This document shows positions 28,797 through 37,617 of a stretch of DNA of 64,000 bases, one piece after another. The notes under the pieces are model-generated. The model was not told the origin of the DNA, made no database searches, and saw nothing but the letters and a program-made list of their open reading frames with translations. Made by a program: the position numbers and the translations under genes. Positions within the stretch are counted from its first letter, which is position 1; every line of letters starts with the position of its first letter. The stretch is from Streptomyces sp. NBC_01788 (lineage in GTDB: Bacteria; Actinomycetota; Actinomycetes; Streptomycetales; Streptomycetaceae), in the NCBI RefSeq assembly GCF_035917575.1, contig NZ_CP109090.1, positions 5,580,001 to 5,644,000 on the forward strand. Reading direction: 5' to 3'.

Positions 28797-29598
28797 GAGC
28801 GAAACAGCCGAGGACGGCACGGTGACGGAGTACAACGACGGCGGTGACCAGGGAAGCGGGAGCACCCCCGAGGCGAGGAAGCCCCGCTCCTTCTGGAAGG
28901 AGCTGCCCATCCTGATCGGTATCGCGCTGGTGCTGGCGCTGCTGATCAAGACCTTCCTCGTACAGGCGTTCTCGATTCCCTCGGACTCGATGCAGAACAC
29001 CCTTCAGCGGGGCGACCGCGTCCTGGTCGACAAGCTGACCCCGTGGTTCGGCTCCGAGCCCGAGCGCGGCGAGGTCGTCGTCTTCCACGACCCGGACGAC
29101 TGGCTGGCGGGCGAGCCGGCGGCCAGCCCGAACGCGTTGCAGACGGTGCTCAGCTGGATCGGCCTGATGCCGTCCGCGGAGGAGAAGGACCTCATCAAGC
29201 GCGTCATCGGCGTCGGCGGCGACACCGTCGAGTGCAAGAACACCGGCCCGCTGCTGGTCAACGGCAAGCCGCTGGACGAGCAGTCGTACGTCTACGCGGG
29301 CAACACGCCGTGCAGCGTCGACGACCAGGGCGGCCAGTTCAAGGTGCACGTGCCCAAGGGCTTCATCTGGGTCATGGGTGACCACCGGCAGAACTCCCGG
29401 GACTCGCGCTACAACCAGAGCGACAAGAACCACGGCATGGTCCCGGTGAAGGAGGTCGTCGGCCGTGCCATCGTCAAGGCCTGGCCGATCAACCGCTGGG
29501 GCACGCTGCCCGTTCCGGACACCTTCGACCAGCAGGGCCTCAACCAGCAGTCCTCGGCGGCGGGCGCCCTGTCGGTGGCCCCGAGGGCGTGGCCCTGA
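28684..29598 (+). CDS. sipY: Signal peptidase I, SipY-type (3' end probably frameshifted)
   Basis: 304 aa as read, GTG start behind a GAGTGAGGAG ribosome-binding site. An acidic N-terminus of 65 residues precedes the transmembrane segment ELPILIGIALVLALLIKTFLV, catalytic Ser102 (IPSDSM), Lys172 (DLIKRVIGVGGD) and MGDHRQNSRDSR. The frame stops at 29598 right after SSAAGALSVAP. One base further on, a different frame continues to a TGA at 29691-29693 with near-perfect GC3. It encodes a hydrophobic stretch (GVALTAVVPVAVW) and an RRRR-rich tail, which looks like the missing C-terminal membrane anchor. One G lost near 29583-29587 would explain this. The catalytic part is intact. Confidence 0.9.
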   Translation: MGDVAVGARSGHDGEEHRGHPEGAADPAARGAVASGSESETAEDGTVTEYNDGGDQGSGSTPEARKPRSFWKELPILIGIALVLALLIKTFLVQAFSIPSDSMQNTLQRGDRVLVDKLTPWFGSEPERGEVVVFHDPDDWLAGEPAASPNALQTVLSWIGLMPSAEEKDLIKRVIGVGGDTVECKNTGPLLVNGKPLDEQSYVYAGNTPCSVDDQGGQFKVHVPKGFIWVMGDHRQNSRDSRYNQSDKNHGMVPVKEVVGRAIVKAWPINRWGTLPVPDTFDQQGLNQQSSAAGALSVAPRAWP

Positions 29599-29776
29599 CC
29601 GCGGTCGTGCCGGTGGCGGTGTGGCGGCGCAGGCGGGCCGCGAAGGCCGCGGCCGGCACGGGCACGCCGACGGCGGCCACGGGAGGCCGCTGAGCCCCGC
29701 CCGCTGCGGCTCGCGCTCGTGAGTCCACCGCTGTGAAGCCCTTGTGGAGCGAGCGGCGGTGGCCGGGCAGGAGGGG

Positions 29777-29806
29777 CTGACCCGTTCCAGTACCGACCGG
29801 TAGGGT
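29777..29806 (+). promoter_or_regulatory. sipZ promoter
   Basis: -35 CTGACC (29777-29782), 18-bp spacer, -10 TAGGGT (29801-29806). The start codon of sipZ begins 9 nt after the -10, so the mRNA is probably leaderless. This agrees with reports in S. lividans that sipZ begins a separate operon. Confidence 0.7.
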
Positions 29807-29814
29807 GCGGGTCC

Positions 29815-30591
29815 ATGGGTGGTGAGAGCGCGACGCGTACGGCCCCGCGCAGCGGCGGCACAGGCAGGAACCCGATGGGCGGCAGGGCCGGACAGCGGCT
29901 GTCCGGTCTGGCGGTGGCCGTGGGGCTGGCGCTGTTCCTCGCGGGATTCGCGTGGGCGGCGGTGGTCTACAGCCCGTACACCGTGCCCACCAGTTCGATG
30001 GCGCCCACGATCGGCATGGGCGACCGGGTGCTGGCCCAGCGGGTCGACGGCGGCCAGGTGCACCGCGGTGACGTGGTCGTCTTCCACGACAAGAACTGGG
30101 TGCAGAACTCCGCCGTGATCAAACGCGTGGTCGCCGTCGGCGGCGACACCGTCTCCTGCTGCGAGAAGGGCAGGCTGACCGTCAACGGCAAGCAGATCGA
30201 CGAGCCGTACCTGAAGGGCGCCGTCGCCGAGGCCGGCGGCTTCCCGACCGTGAAGGTGCCCCAGGGCCGGCTGTTCCTGCTCGGAGACGAACGCCACGGC
30301 TCCCTGGACTCCACCGCCCACCTCACCGACGCGGCCGCGGGCACCGTCTCGCGCGACGCCGTGGACGCCCGGGTCGACGCCGTCGTCTGGCCCGTGAAGG
30401 GCCTGCTGGAGCGCCCCACCGGCTTCCAGGCGCTCGGTGTCCTCTCCCAGCCGGGCCCGCTGCGTGCGATCACCACGATGATCGTGGCGGGTGCCGTCCT
30501 GGTCCTCGCCGGGGGCGCCTACGGGCCGATCGCGGCGCGGCTCGGCGGCTTGCGCGCCCGCACCCGGACGGAGCCGGCCGGTGCTCGCTGA
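29815..30591 (+). CDS. sipZ: Signal peptidase I, SipZ-type
   Basis: 258 aa. N-terminal transmembrane segment (LSGLAVAVGLALFLAGFAWAAVV), catalytic Ser61 in VPTSSM (a variant of the IPSGSM box), Lys103 in AVIKRVVAVGGD, LGDERHGSLDS as box E, and a C-terminal membrane helix (ITTMIVAGAVLVLAGGAYG) with a basic tail. The two-anchor topology differs from sipW. Own promoter; the 3' end overlaps the NUDIX gene by 11 bp. Confidence 0.93.
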   Translation: MGGESATRTAPRSGGTGRNPMGGRAGQRLSGLAVAVGLALFLAGFAWAAVVYSPYTVPTSSMAPTIGMGDRVLAQRVDGGQVHRGDVVVFHDKNWVQNSAVIKRVVAVGGDTVSCCEKGRLTVNGKQIDEPYLKGAVAEAGGFPTVKVPQGRLFLLGDERHGSLDSTAHLTDAAAGTVSRDAVDARVDAVVWPVKGLLERPTGFQALGVLSQPGPLRAITTMIVAGAVLVLAGGAYGPIAARLGGLRARTRTEPAGAR

Positions 30592-31111
30592 GGACGCCGG
30601 GGGCGCCGGGAACGCGGACGGCCGGCCCGGAGGGCTGCGCAAGGTCGCACGGGTGGTCCTGCTCGACCCCGAGAACCGCATCCTGCTGCTGCACGGCCAC
30701 GAACCGGACGACCCGGCCGACGACTGGTGGTTCACCCCGGGCGGCGGCCTGGAGGGCGCCGAGACGCGCGAGGAGGCCGCCCTGCGGGAACTCGCCGAGG
30801 AGACCGGCATCACCGAGGTCGAACTCGGCCCGGTGCTGTGGCGCCGGACGTGCTCGTTCCCGTTCGCGGGCCGACGCTGGAACCAGGACGAGTGGTACTA
30901 CCTGGCCCGTACGGACCGGACGGCGGTCGAGGCCACGGCCCTGACGGAGCTGGAGCGGCGCAGCGTCGCCGGAGCGCGCTGGTGGACGTGTCAGGAACTG
31001 ATCCGGGCACATGAGACGGTGTATCCGACCAGACTCGCCGAGCTGCTGCGCACACTGCTCGACGAAGGTCCCCCGGCCGGGCCCGTGACCCTCGACACCG
31101 AAATCGTCTAG
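30581..31111 (+). CDS. NUDIX hydrolase
   Basis: 176 aa from the GTG overlapping the sipZ end. The Nudix box GGGLEGAETREEAALRELAEETGI fits GX5EX7REUXEEXGU completely. NUDIX enzymes cleave nucleoside diphosphates linked to another group; the substrate is not readable. Preceding beta strands (KVARVVLLDPENRILLLHGHEP) and a WWFTPGG lead-in are typical. In S. lividans the equivalent gene, described as mutT-like, is co-transcribed with sipZ. Confidence 0.92.
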   Translation: MLAEDAGGAGNADGRPGGLRKVARVVLLDPENRILLLHGHEPDDPADDWWFTPGGGLEGAETREEAALRELAEETGITEVELGPVLWRRTCSFPFAGRRWNQDEWYYLARTDRTAVEATALTELERRSVAGARWWTCQELIRAHETVYPTRLAELLRTLLDEGPPAGPVTLDTEIV

Positions 31112-31167
31112 GGCCTCATGGGACTGGCGCACAATGGTGGGATCGCACGGCTGAAGGGGAACATGCC

Positions 31168-31476
31168 ATGAGCGCCGAGGACCTCGAGAAGTACGAGACC
31201 GAGATGGAGCTCAAGCTCTACCGGGAGTACCGCGATGTCGTCGGTCTGTTCAAATTCGTGATCGAGACCGAGCGGCGCTTCTACCTCACCAACGACTACG
31301 AGATGCAGGTCCACTCGGTGCAGGGTGAGGTGTTCTTCGAGGTGTCGATGGCCGACGCCTGGGTGTGGGACATGTACCGGCCGGCCCGGTTCGTGAAGCA
31401 GGTACGCGTCCTCACGTTCAAGGACGTGAACATCGAGGAGCTGAACAAGAGCGATCTGGAGCTGCCGGGCGGGTGA
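31168..31476 (+). CDS. DUF2469 family protein
   Basis: 102 aa, ATG behind GAAGGGGA. A conserved acidic actinobacterial protein (MSAEDLEKYETEMELKLYREYRDVVGLFKFVIETERRFYL...) of unknown function, nearly always between the sip/rnhB region and yraN. CACAAT at 31130-31135 is a likely -10. No catalytic motif or membrane segment is visible. Confidence 0.93.
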   Translation: MSAEDLEKYETEMELKLYREYRDVVGLFKFVIETERRFYLTNDYEMQVHSVQGEVFFEVSMADAWVWDMYRPARFVKQVRVLTFKDVNIEELNKSDLELPGG

Positions 31477-31512
31477 GGGGCGTCATCGGCCTCACCCCGC
31501 CTCGATGCCGCT

Positions 31513-31582
31513 GCTCTCTGCTGTCAGCTCTCTGTTGTCGGCTCTTTGTTGTCACTCGCGTGAGTGACCGTGTTGTCCACAA
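31513..31582 (+). repeat. Three 14-bp tandem repeats, a hairpin and a DnaA-box-like site
   Basis: 31513-31526, 31527-31540 and 31541-31554 are imperfect copies of GCTCTCTGTTGTCA (one to two differences each). Then come a 7-bp hairpin (31551-31557 with 31562-31568, loop GCGT) and TTGTCCACA at 31573-31581, identical to the Streptomyces DnaA box. It lies between the DUF2469 gene and yraN. The hairpin may be a terminator or an operator. Confidence 0.7.
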
Positions 31583-31655
31583 CCGGTGAGTAGCCCACCA
31601 AGATCCACTCCATGGGGCCGGATGCGTGACCGTGGGCGCCGGAGGTGGTGCCGAC

Positions 31656-32018
31656 ATGAACGCACGAAGCGCGCTCGGCAGGTACGGAGAGGGCCTGGCG
31701 GCCCGCCGGCTGACGCAGACCGGCATGACGGTCCTGGAGCGCAACTGGCGCTGCGGCAGGACCGGTGAGATCGACATCGTGGCCCGGGACGGCGACGTCC
31801 TGGTCGTCTGCGAGGTGAAGACCCGCCGGGAGGGGCCCTTCGAGCATCCGATGGCCGCGGTCACACCGGGGAAGGCCGAGCGGCTGCGCGGCCTCGCGGA
31901 ACGCTGGATCCAGTCCCACGGAGGGGCGCCGCCGGGAGGCGTCCGCATCGACCTGGTCGGCGTCCTGCTGCCCCGGCGCGGCGCCCCCTTGGTCGAGCAC
32001 GTACGGGGGGCCGCCTGA
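31656..32018 (+). CDS. yraN: UPF0102 (YraN) family endonuclease-like protein
   Basis: 120 aa from the ATG behind GGAGGTGG. Restriction-endonuclease-like fold: [41 protein letters not shown] with the acidic D, E and K pattern (GEIDIV...CEVKTR). Function not established, presumed nuclease. The stop overlaps the yifB start; order yraN-yifB-dprA. Confidence 0.95.
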   Translation: MNARSALGRYGEGLAARRLTQTGMTVLERNWRCGRTGEIDIVARDGDVLVVCEVKTRREGPFEHPMAAVTPGKAERLRGLAERWIQSHGGAPPGGVRIDLVGVLLPRRGAPLVEHVRGAA

Positions 32019-33643
32019 TGGGCTTCGCGCGTACATGCTCCGTGGCCCTCGTCGGTGTCGAGGGCGTGGTCGTCGAGGTCCAGGCCGACCTGGAACCGGG
32101 CGTCGCCGCCTTCACCCTGGTGGGCCTGCCGGACAAGAGCCTGACCGAGAGCCGGGACAGGGTGCGGGCCGCGGTGGTCAACTCCGGTGGCGAATGGCCG
32201 CAGAAGAAGCTCACGGTCGGTCTCAGCCCGGCCTCGGTGCCCAAGGCCGGCAGCGGCTTCGACCTGGCCGTGGCCTGTGCGGTGCTCGGCGCCGCCGAGC
32301 GGATCGACCCCCGGGTGCTCGCCGACATCGTGATGATCGGGGAGCTCGGCCTGGACGGGCGGGTGCGCCCCGTCAGGGGCATCCTGCCGGCGGTGCTGGC
32401 CGCCGCCGACTCCGGGTACGAGCAGATGGTCGTGCCCGAGTGCGCCGCCGCCGAGGCCGCGCTGGTGCCCGGCGTCTCCGTCCTCGGTGTCCGAAGCCTG
32501 CGGCAGCTGATCGCGGTGCTGACCGACGAGCCGGTGCCCGAGGAGGACCCGGACGAGCAGGGGCGACCGGACCCGCTGCTGGCGGGCCTGCGCCTGCCCG
32601 GCACGGGCGCGGCCGCCGGAATGCACAGCGTGGGCGCCGCCCAGCAGGACCAGGGACACGACCTGGCTGACGTCGTCGGCCAGGTCTCGGCCCGTACGGC
32701 GGTCGAGGTCGCCGCGGCCGGGGCGCACCACCTGTTCCTCGAAGGACCGCCGGGAGCGGGCAAGACCATGCTCGCCGAGCGGCTGCCCGCCCTGCTGCCC
32801 CGCCTCGCCCGGGAGGAGTCCCTGGAGGTGACGGCGATCCACTCGGTGGCCGGACTCCTGCCGCCGGGCAGACCGCTGATCGACCTCGCCCCCTACTGCG
32901 CCCCGCACCACTCGGCCACGATGCAGGCTCTCGTCGGGGGCGGCCCGGGCGTCGCCAGGCCGGGGGCCGTGTCGCTGGCCCACCGGGGCGTGCTCTTTCT
33001 GGACGAGACCCCCGAGTTCAGCAGCCATGCGCTCGACGCCCTGCGCCAGCCGCTGGAGGCGGGCCATGTGGTGATCGCCCGCAGCGCCGGGGTGGTGCGG
33101 TACCCGGCGAAGTTCCTGATGGTGCTCGCGGCCAACCCCTGCCCCTGCGGACGGTTCTCGCTGCGGGACACCCTGTGCGAGTGCCCGCCCTCGGCGGTCC
33201 GCCGCTACCAGGCCAGACTGTCCGGGCCGCTGCTCGACCGGGTCGACCTGCGGGTCGAGGTCGACCCGGTCACCCGCTCCGAACTCACCCGGCGCGAGGC
33301 CGGGGGCGAGGCCACGGCGGCGGTGGCCGACCGGGTGCGGGCCGCCAGGGAACGCGCGGCGGCCCGGCTCGCGGACACGCCGTGGCGCACCAACAGCGAA
33401 GTGCCCGGCCGCGAGCTGCGCAGCCGCTGGCAGGCGGCGGCCGGCGCCATGGACGAGGCCGAGCGCGGTCTGGAGCGGGGCGTCCTCACCGTGCGCGGAC
33501 TCGACCGTGTCCTGCGGGTCGCCTGGACGGTCGCGGACCTCGCCGGCCACGACCGGCCCGGCGCGTCGGACGTCGCCCTGGCGCTGCAACTGCGCACCGG
33601 AGTGCCCCGGGGAGTGCCCATGGCCATCGGGGCGCCGACGTGA
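32018..33643 (+). CDS. yifB: YifB/ComM-family AAA+ ATPase (Mg chelatase-like)
   Basis: 541 aa. N-terminal ChlI-type domain (VEGVVVEVQADLEPGVAAFTLVGLPDKSLTESRDRVRAAVVNSG). AAA+ core with GPPGAGKTMLAERLP near residue 244, LFLDETPEF as Walker B, the MVLAANPCPCG box with zinc-like cysteines, and RYQARLSGPLLDRVDL. ComM in naturally competent bacteria is a branch-migration helicase acting on recombination intermediates, which fits the dprA neighbour. GTGA overlap with dprA. Confidence 0.96.
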   Translation: MGFARTCSVALVGVEGVVVEVQADLEPGVAAFTLVGLPDKSLTESRDRVRAAVVNSGGEWPQKKLTVGLSPASVPKAGSGFDLAVACAVLGAAERIDPRVLADIVMIGELGLDGRVRPVRGILPAVLAAADSGYEQMVVPECAAAEAALVPGVSVLGVRSLRQLIAVLTDEPVPEEDPDEQGRPDPLLAGLRLPGTGAAAGMHSVGAAQQDQGHDLADVVGQVSARTAVEVAAAGAHHLFLEGPPGAGKTMLAERLPALLPRLAREESLEVTAIHSVAGLLPPGRPLIDLAPYCAPHHSATMQALVGGGPGVARPGAVSLAHRGVLFLDETPEFSSHALDALRQPLEAGHVVIARSAGVVRYPAKFLMVLAANPCPCGRFSLRDTLCECPPSAVRRYQARLSGPLLDRVDLRVEVDPVTRSELTRREAGGEATAAVADRVRAARERAAARLADTPWRTNSEVPGRELRSRWQAAAGAMDEAERGLERGVLTVRGLDRVLRVAWTVADLAGHDRPGASDVALALQLRTGVPRGVPMAIGAPT

Positions 33644-34800
33644 GCACCGTCCCGCCCCCCGACGGCGAGCTGCTCGCCCGGGTCTTCCTCAGCCGGGTCC
33701 TGGAACCCGGGGACACGGTCGGCGGGCGGTGGCTGCGGGAGTTCGGGGCGGTGGAGGTGGCCCGGCGGCTGCGCGACGGCGGCCCGCGGCCCGCCGGGGT
33801 GTCGGACAAGCGGTGGGCGGGACTGTGCGCCCGGGCGGCAGGGGCCGATCCCGGACGGGACCTCGCCGCGGCGCGGGAGGCCGGGGTGCGGTTCGTGCGC
33901 CCCGGGGACACCGAGTGGCCCGCGCAGCTCGACGACCTCGGCGACGCGCGGCCCACGGGACTGTGGGTGCGCGGCCGGCCCAGCCTGCGGATATGGGCGC
34001 TGCGCTCGGTCGCGCTCGTCGGCGCCCGGGCCTGCACCCAGTACGGCGCCCACATGGCCGCGGCCCTCGCCGCCGGCCTCGCGGAGCACGGCTGGGTCGT
34101 GGTCTCCGGCGGCGCCTACGGAGTCGACGGCGCCGCCCACCGGGGCGCGCTCGCCGCGGGCGGTGCCACCGTCGCGGTACTGGCCTGCGGCGTCGACCGG
34201 CCCTATCCGCGCGGGCACACCGAGTTGATCAGCAGGATCGCGCAGCAGGGACTGGTGATCGGCGAGTTGCCACCCGGTGACCACCCGACGCCGAGCCGGT
34301 TCATCGTCCGCAACCGGGTGATCGCGGCGCTCACCCGGGGCACCGTGGTCGTGGAGGCCGCACACCGCAGCGGATCACTGGTCACCGCACGGGCGGCGTT
34401 GCGGCTGGGACGGCACACCATGGGGGTGCCCGGCCCGGCCACCAGCGCGCTCTCCGCCGGTGTCCACGAACTCCTGCGCGACGGTGCGGTGCTGGTCACC
34501 GACGCCGCGGAAGTCGTCGAACTCGTCGGCGACATGGGGGAACTCGCTCCGGACCGGCGCGGTCCCGTACTCCCGCGCGACCTGCTGGAACCGGACGCCC
34601 GGCAGGTTCTGGCCGCGTTGCCGGCGCGCGGCGGGGCGACGCCGGACGAGATCGCCCGAGCTGCCCGGACGACCATGGACGACGCGATTGCGAAACTGTA
34701 CGAACTCCGGTCGCTGGGTTACGTCGAACGACACGGCGATGGATGGAAGTTGACACGCCAGGCGCTGATCTCGGCCCGGGAGGGCCGCGAGCGGTGCTGA
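33640..34800 (+). CDS. dprA: DNA-processing protein DprA
   Basis: 386 aa, GTG overlapping the yifB stop by 4 bp. DprA loads RecA on incoming single-stranded DNA in transformation. The Rossmann-like core has SVALVGARACTQYG, VVSGGAYGVDGAAHRGAL, VLACGVDRPYPRGH and SRFIVRNRVIAALTRGTVVVEA. The C-terminal winged helix (DEIARAARTTMDDAIAKLYELRSLGYVERHG) is complete. Streptomyces are not known to be naturally competent; the gene may serve recombination. Confidence 0.96.
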   Translation: MSTVPPPDGELLARVFLSRVLEPGDTVGGRWLREFGAVEVARRLRDGGPRPAGVSDKRWAGLCARAAGADPGRDLAAAREAGVRFVRPGDTEWPAQLDDLGDARPTGLWVRGRPSLRIWALRSVALVGARACTQYGAHMAAALAAGLAEHGWVVVSGGAYGVDGAAHRGALAAGGATVAVLACGVDRPYPRGHTELISRIAQQGLVIGELPPGDHPTPSRFIVRNRVIAALTRGTVVVEAAHRSGSLVTARAALRLGRHTMGVPGPATSALSAGVHELLRDGAVLVTDAAEVVELVGDMGELAPDRRGPVLPRDLLEPDARQVLAALPARGGATPDEIARAARTTMDDAIAKLYELRSLGYVERHGDGWKLTRQALISAREGRERC

Positions 34801-35061
34801 CCGAGCGTGTTCGGCCGTCCGGGGGAGGCCCGACGCCATTGGGGATTCCGGCAGTTGGGCGTCGCGGTGGTCACCGAGGGTGACAGGTGTGACCCGGTGG
34901 GGCGCATCGCGGAACGAATCTGCGCACGCTTCGCGCCCCGTCCTTCGCGCACCGCGACACTTCAGTCACGCTACGCTCACGTGGTTCGGGCGCAGATACC
35001 ACCCAGAACGACAGCTCACTCGGACGCCCGCATTCCACCGTAGAACGACGCAAGGCGACTA

Positions 35062-35904
35062 ATGCCCCAGCACACCTCCGGGCCCGACCGGGCGGCGATC
35101 CCCCCAGCCGCCCGTGACGGTGGCAGCGTGCGGCCGCCCGCTCCTTCGACGCTCGAGGAGCTGTGGCGGTCGTACAAGGCGACGGGGGACGACCGGTTGC
35201 GGGAGCAGCTGATCCTGCACTACTCGCCGCTGGTGAAGTACGTGGCGGGCCGGGTGAGCGTCGGCCTGCCGCCCAATGTGGAGCAGGCCGATTTCGTCTC
35301 CTCAGGGGTCTTCGGGCTCATCGACGCGATCGAGAAGTTCGACATCGAGCGGGAGATCAAGTTCGAGACCTACGCGATCACCCGGATCCGGGGCGCGATG
35401 ATCGACGAGCTGCGGGCGCTGGACTGGATCCCCCGCTCGGTACGGCAGAAGGCGCGGAACGTGGAGCGGGCGTACGCGACCCTGGAGGCCCGGCTGCGAC
35501 GTACCCCGACGGAGGTCGAGGTGGCCGCCGAGATGGGCATCGCGGTCGACGAACTGCATGCTGTTTTCAGCCAGTTGTCGCTGGCCAACGTGGTGGCTCT
35601 GGAGGAGCTGCTGCATGTGGGCGGCGAGGGCGGCGACCGGCTGAGCCTGATGGACACGCTGGAGGACACCGCCGCCGACAATCCGGTGGAGGTGGCCGAG
35701 GACCGGGAGCTGCGGACGTTCCTGGCCCGGGCGATCAACACGCTGCCCGAGCGGGAGAAGACCGTCGTGATGCTCTACTACTACGAGGGACTCACGCTCG
35801 CCGAGATCGGCCATGTGCTCGGTGTGACCGAGAGCCGGGTCAGCCAGATCCATACTAAATCGGTGCTCCAGCTGCGGGCGAAGCTGGCGAGCTTCGGCCG
35901 CTGA
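35062..35904 (+). CDS. whiG: RNA polymerase sigma factor WhiG
   Basis: 280 aa. Sporulation-specific sigma factor of the FliA/SigD type, needed for aerial hyphae to begin sporulation; it activates whiI and whiH and is held by RsiG with c-di-GMP (established). Region 2 ([45 protein letters not shown]...[29 protein letters not shown]) and region 4 ([29 protein letters not shown]) are complete. Starts MPQHTSG as in S. coelicolor. dprA lies only 261 bp upstream, with no inserted island between them. Confidence 0.98.
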   Translation: MPQHTSGPDRAAIPPAARDGGSVRPPAPSTLEELWRSYKATGDDRLREQLILHYSPLVKYVAGRVSVGLPPNVEQADFVSSGVFGLIDAIEKFDIEREIKFETYAITRIRGAMIDELRALDWIPRSVRQKARNVERAYATLEARLRRTPTEVEVAAEMGIAVDELHAVFSQLSLANVVALEELLHVGGEGGDRLSLMDTLEDTAADNPVEVAEDRELRTFLARAINTLPEREKTVVMLYYYEGLTLAEIGHVLGVTESRVSQIHTKSVLQLRAKLASFGR

Positions 35905-35955
35905 CCCGGGCGGAGTCACTCCCGGTCCGGGTGGCACATCCGTAAAGTGGTTGAC

Positions 35956-36537
35956 GTGCCAAGGATTCGAGCGGCCTCCGTGGCCGAGCACCGGTCGATG
36001 CAGCGAGCCGCCCTGCTGGACGCGGCGCGGACTCTGCTGTCCGAGGGCGGGACGGAGGCGCTGACCTTCCCGGCCCTTGCGGAGCGGACGGGGCTCGCGC
36101 GGTCGTCGGTGTACGAGTATTTCCGGTCGCGGGCCGCCGTGGTCGAGGAGCTGTGCGAGGCCGACTTCCCGGTGTGGGCCGCGGAGGTCGAGGCCGCGAT
36201 GGCCTCCGTCGACGGGCCCCCGGCCAAGGTCGAGGCGTATGTGCGCAAGCAGCTGGAGCTGGTCGGGGACCGGCGGCACCGGGCCGTCGTGGCGATCTCG
36301 GCGAGCGAGCTGGACGCGGGTGCCCGGGAGAAGATCCGGGCCGCCCACGGCGGGCTCGTCGCCATCATCGTGGAGGCGCTCGGCGAGCTGGGCCACGAAC
36401 AGCCGCGGTTGGCGGCGATGCTGCTTCAGGGCGTGGTGGACGCGGCGGTACGGCGCATCGAGCTGGGTGCTGCGGAGGATCCGGCGTCCATCGCGGAGGC
36501 CGCCGTCGCCATGGCCCTGCACGGCGTCTGCGGCTGA
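35956..36537 (+). CDS. TetR-family transcriptional regulator
   Basis: 193 aa from the GTG giving PRIRAASVAEHRSMQ; a GTG 9 bp upstream is also in frame. TAAAGT at 35943-35948 ends 7 nt before the chosen start, so a leaderless mRNA is likely. N-terminal helix-turn-helix (AALLDAARTLLSEGGTEALTFPALAERTGLARSSVYEYFRSRAAVVEEL) and an all-helical ligand domain. The effector is unknown. It lies downstream of whiG in the same direction, separated by 51 bp. Confidence 0.92.
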   Translation: MPRIRAASVAEHRSMQRAALLDAARTLLSEGGTEALTFPALAERTGLARSSVYEYFRSRAAVVEELCEADFPVWAAEVEAAMASVDGPPAKVEAYVRKQLELVGDRRHRAVVAISASELDAGAREKIRAAHGGLVAIIVEALGELGHEQPRLAAMLLQGVVDAAVRRIELGAAEDPASIAEAAVAMALHGVCG

Positions 36538-36583
36538 CCCTAGAGGCGCTGGTGCGACGCCCTCCGTGACCAGTGCCGGGGCA

Positions 36584-37345
36584 TCAGGGCAGTGGCACTC
36601 CCAGGACCGGGAGCAGTCTCGTTGGTCCGTTCAGGAGCCATGGGGGGAGCAGGAGGAGAGGGTTCAGGTAGGTCTTGCCGCGCAGTAGGCCCCAGTGGAT
36701 GCACGGGCCTTCGCAATGCCGGCCCGTAGCCTCGACCGTGCCGACGACCGCCCCCGCCGTCACCTCGTCGCCCTGTTTCACCGACGCCCTCACCGGCTCG
36801 TACGTCGTCCGAAGCGGTGGTTCGCCGGTGCCGGACAGCTCGATCGACACCACGCCCCTGCCGGCCACCGGGCCCGCGAAGAACACCCGCCCCGCCGCCA
36901 CCGCCCGGACCTGGGCACCCGGCGGCGCGCTCAGGTCCACGCCCCGGTGCCCTGGCCCGTAGACCGTCGCCGGTGGATCCCAGCCGCGCAACACCCCGGG
37001 CCGCACCCCCACGGGCCACACCCGACCCACGGCGGGCACGGGCGGATCCTCTTCCCCGGACCCGGACCCGGACCCGGACCCGGACCCGGACCCGGACCCG
37101 GACCCGGACCCGGACCCGGACCCGGACGCGGACCCAGGACCGACCGGCGTAGTGGGGTGGTCGCTCGCCCAGGTCGTCCATGTCACCGAGCCGGCCAGCG
37201 CCGCCGAGGCCGTGAGCGCCATCAGTACCACCGAGGCCACCAGGGCCATCAGGGCCACCGAGGCCGCCGGGGCCGCCGCCCGCCCGGGTAGTAGACGCCG
37301 CCGGACGCCGGCGGCCGTCCATCGCATCGCACGCATCCGAAACAT
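36584..37345 (-). CDS. Exported M23 (LytM-like) peptidase-family protein
   Basis: 253 aa from the ATG giving [10 protein letters not shown] hydrophobic signal or anchor segment ([25 protein letters not shown]) is followed by a run of about 12 Gly-Ser pairs coded by a hexanucleotide repeat, then the M23 domain. The first metal ligands are present (GHRGVD). In the HxH motif the first histidine is replaced (PCIHWG), leaving one His. Many non-hydrolytic LytM proteins act as activators or scaffolds of amidases, so peptidase activity is uncertain. It is divergent from rpsB. Confidence 0.87.
   Translation of the reverse strand: MFRMRAMRWTAAGVRRRLLPGRAAAPAASVALMALVASVVLMALTASAALAGSVTWTTWASDHPTTPVGPGSASGSGSGSGSGSGSGSGSGSGSGSGEEDPPVPAVGRVWPVGVRPGVLRGWDPPATVYGPGHRGVDLSAPPGAQVRAVAAGRVFFAGPVAGRGVVSIELSGTGEPPLRTTYEPVRASVKQGDEVTAGAVVGTVEATGRHCEGPCIHWGLLRGKTYLNPLLLLPPWLLNGPTRLLPVLGVPLP
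37058..37129. repeat. Hexanucleotide tandem repeat (GGACCC)
   Basis: Eleven perfect GGACCC units (37058-37123) plus one variant unit lie inside the M23 gene, where they read as Gly-Ser pairs on the minus strand. In-frame slippage would change linker length without a frameshift. Confidence 0.95.
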
Positions 37346-37617
37346 GCGTCCACCGTCCCGCACCCCGCCGACTACGACCGGAACCTGTGGACGACTCACC
37401 CATTGTGGACAGCGGCGTCACCCGGCGCCCCGCGGGTCCCGTACACTTCTGGTGGCGACCCGGGTCACTGGGTCGACTTCGCACGCCCCGACACTCCGAC
37501 CGGCAACGGCCGGTGTCAGCGCCCCTCGGTCCCTCGTGGCACGGCGCACCGCGGGCGTCAGGCGCGGAAGCCGTCCGGCATCCGCGGCACAACCGAGAAA
37601 CTCAAGGAGATACGGCC

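Noticed and set aside
31573..31581. Replication origin suggested by a DnaA box
   Set aside because: A single perfect box and no dnaA/dnaN; a Streptomyces oriC has many boxes.
34801..35061. Integrated element between dprA and whiG
   Set aside because: Only 261 bp, with no integrase, attachment repeat or foreign composition; it is just the whiG promoter region.
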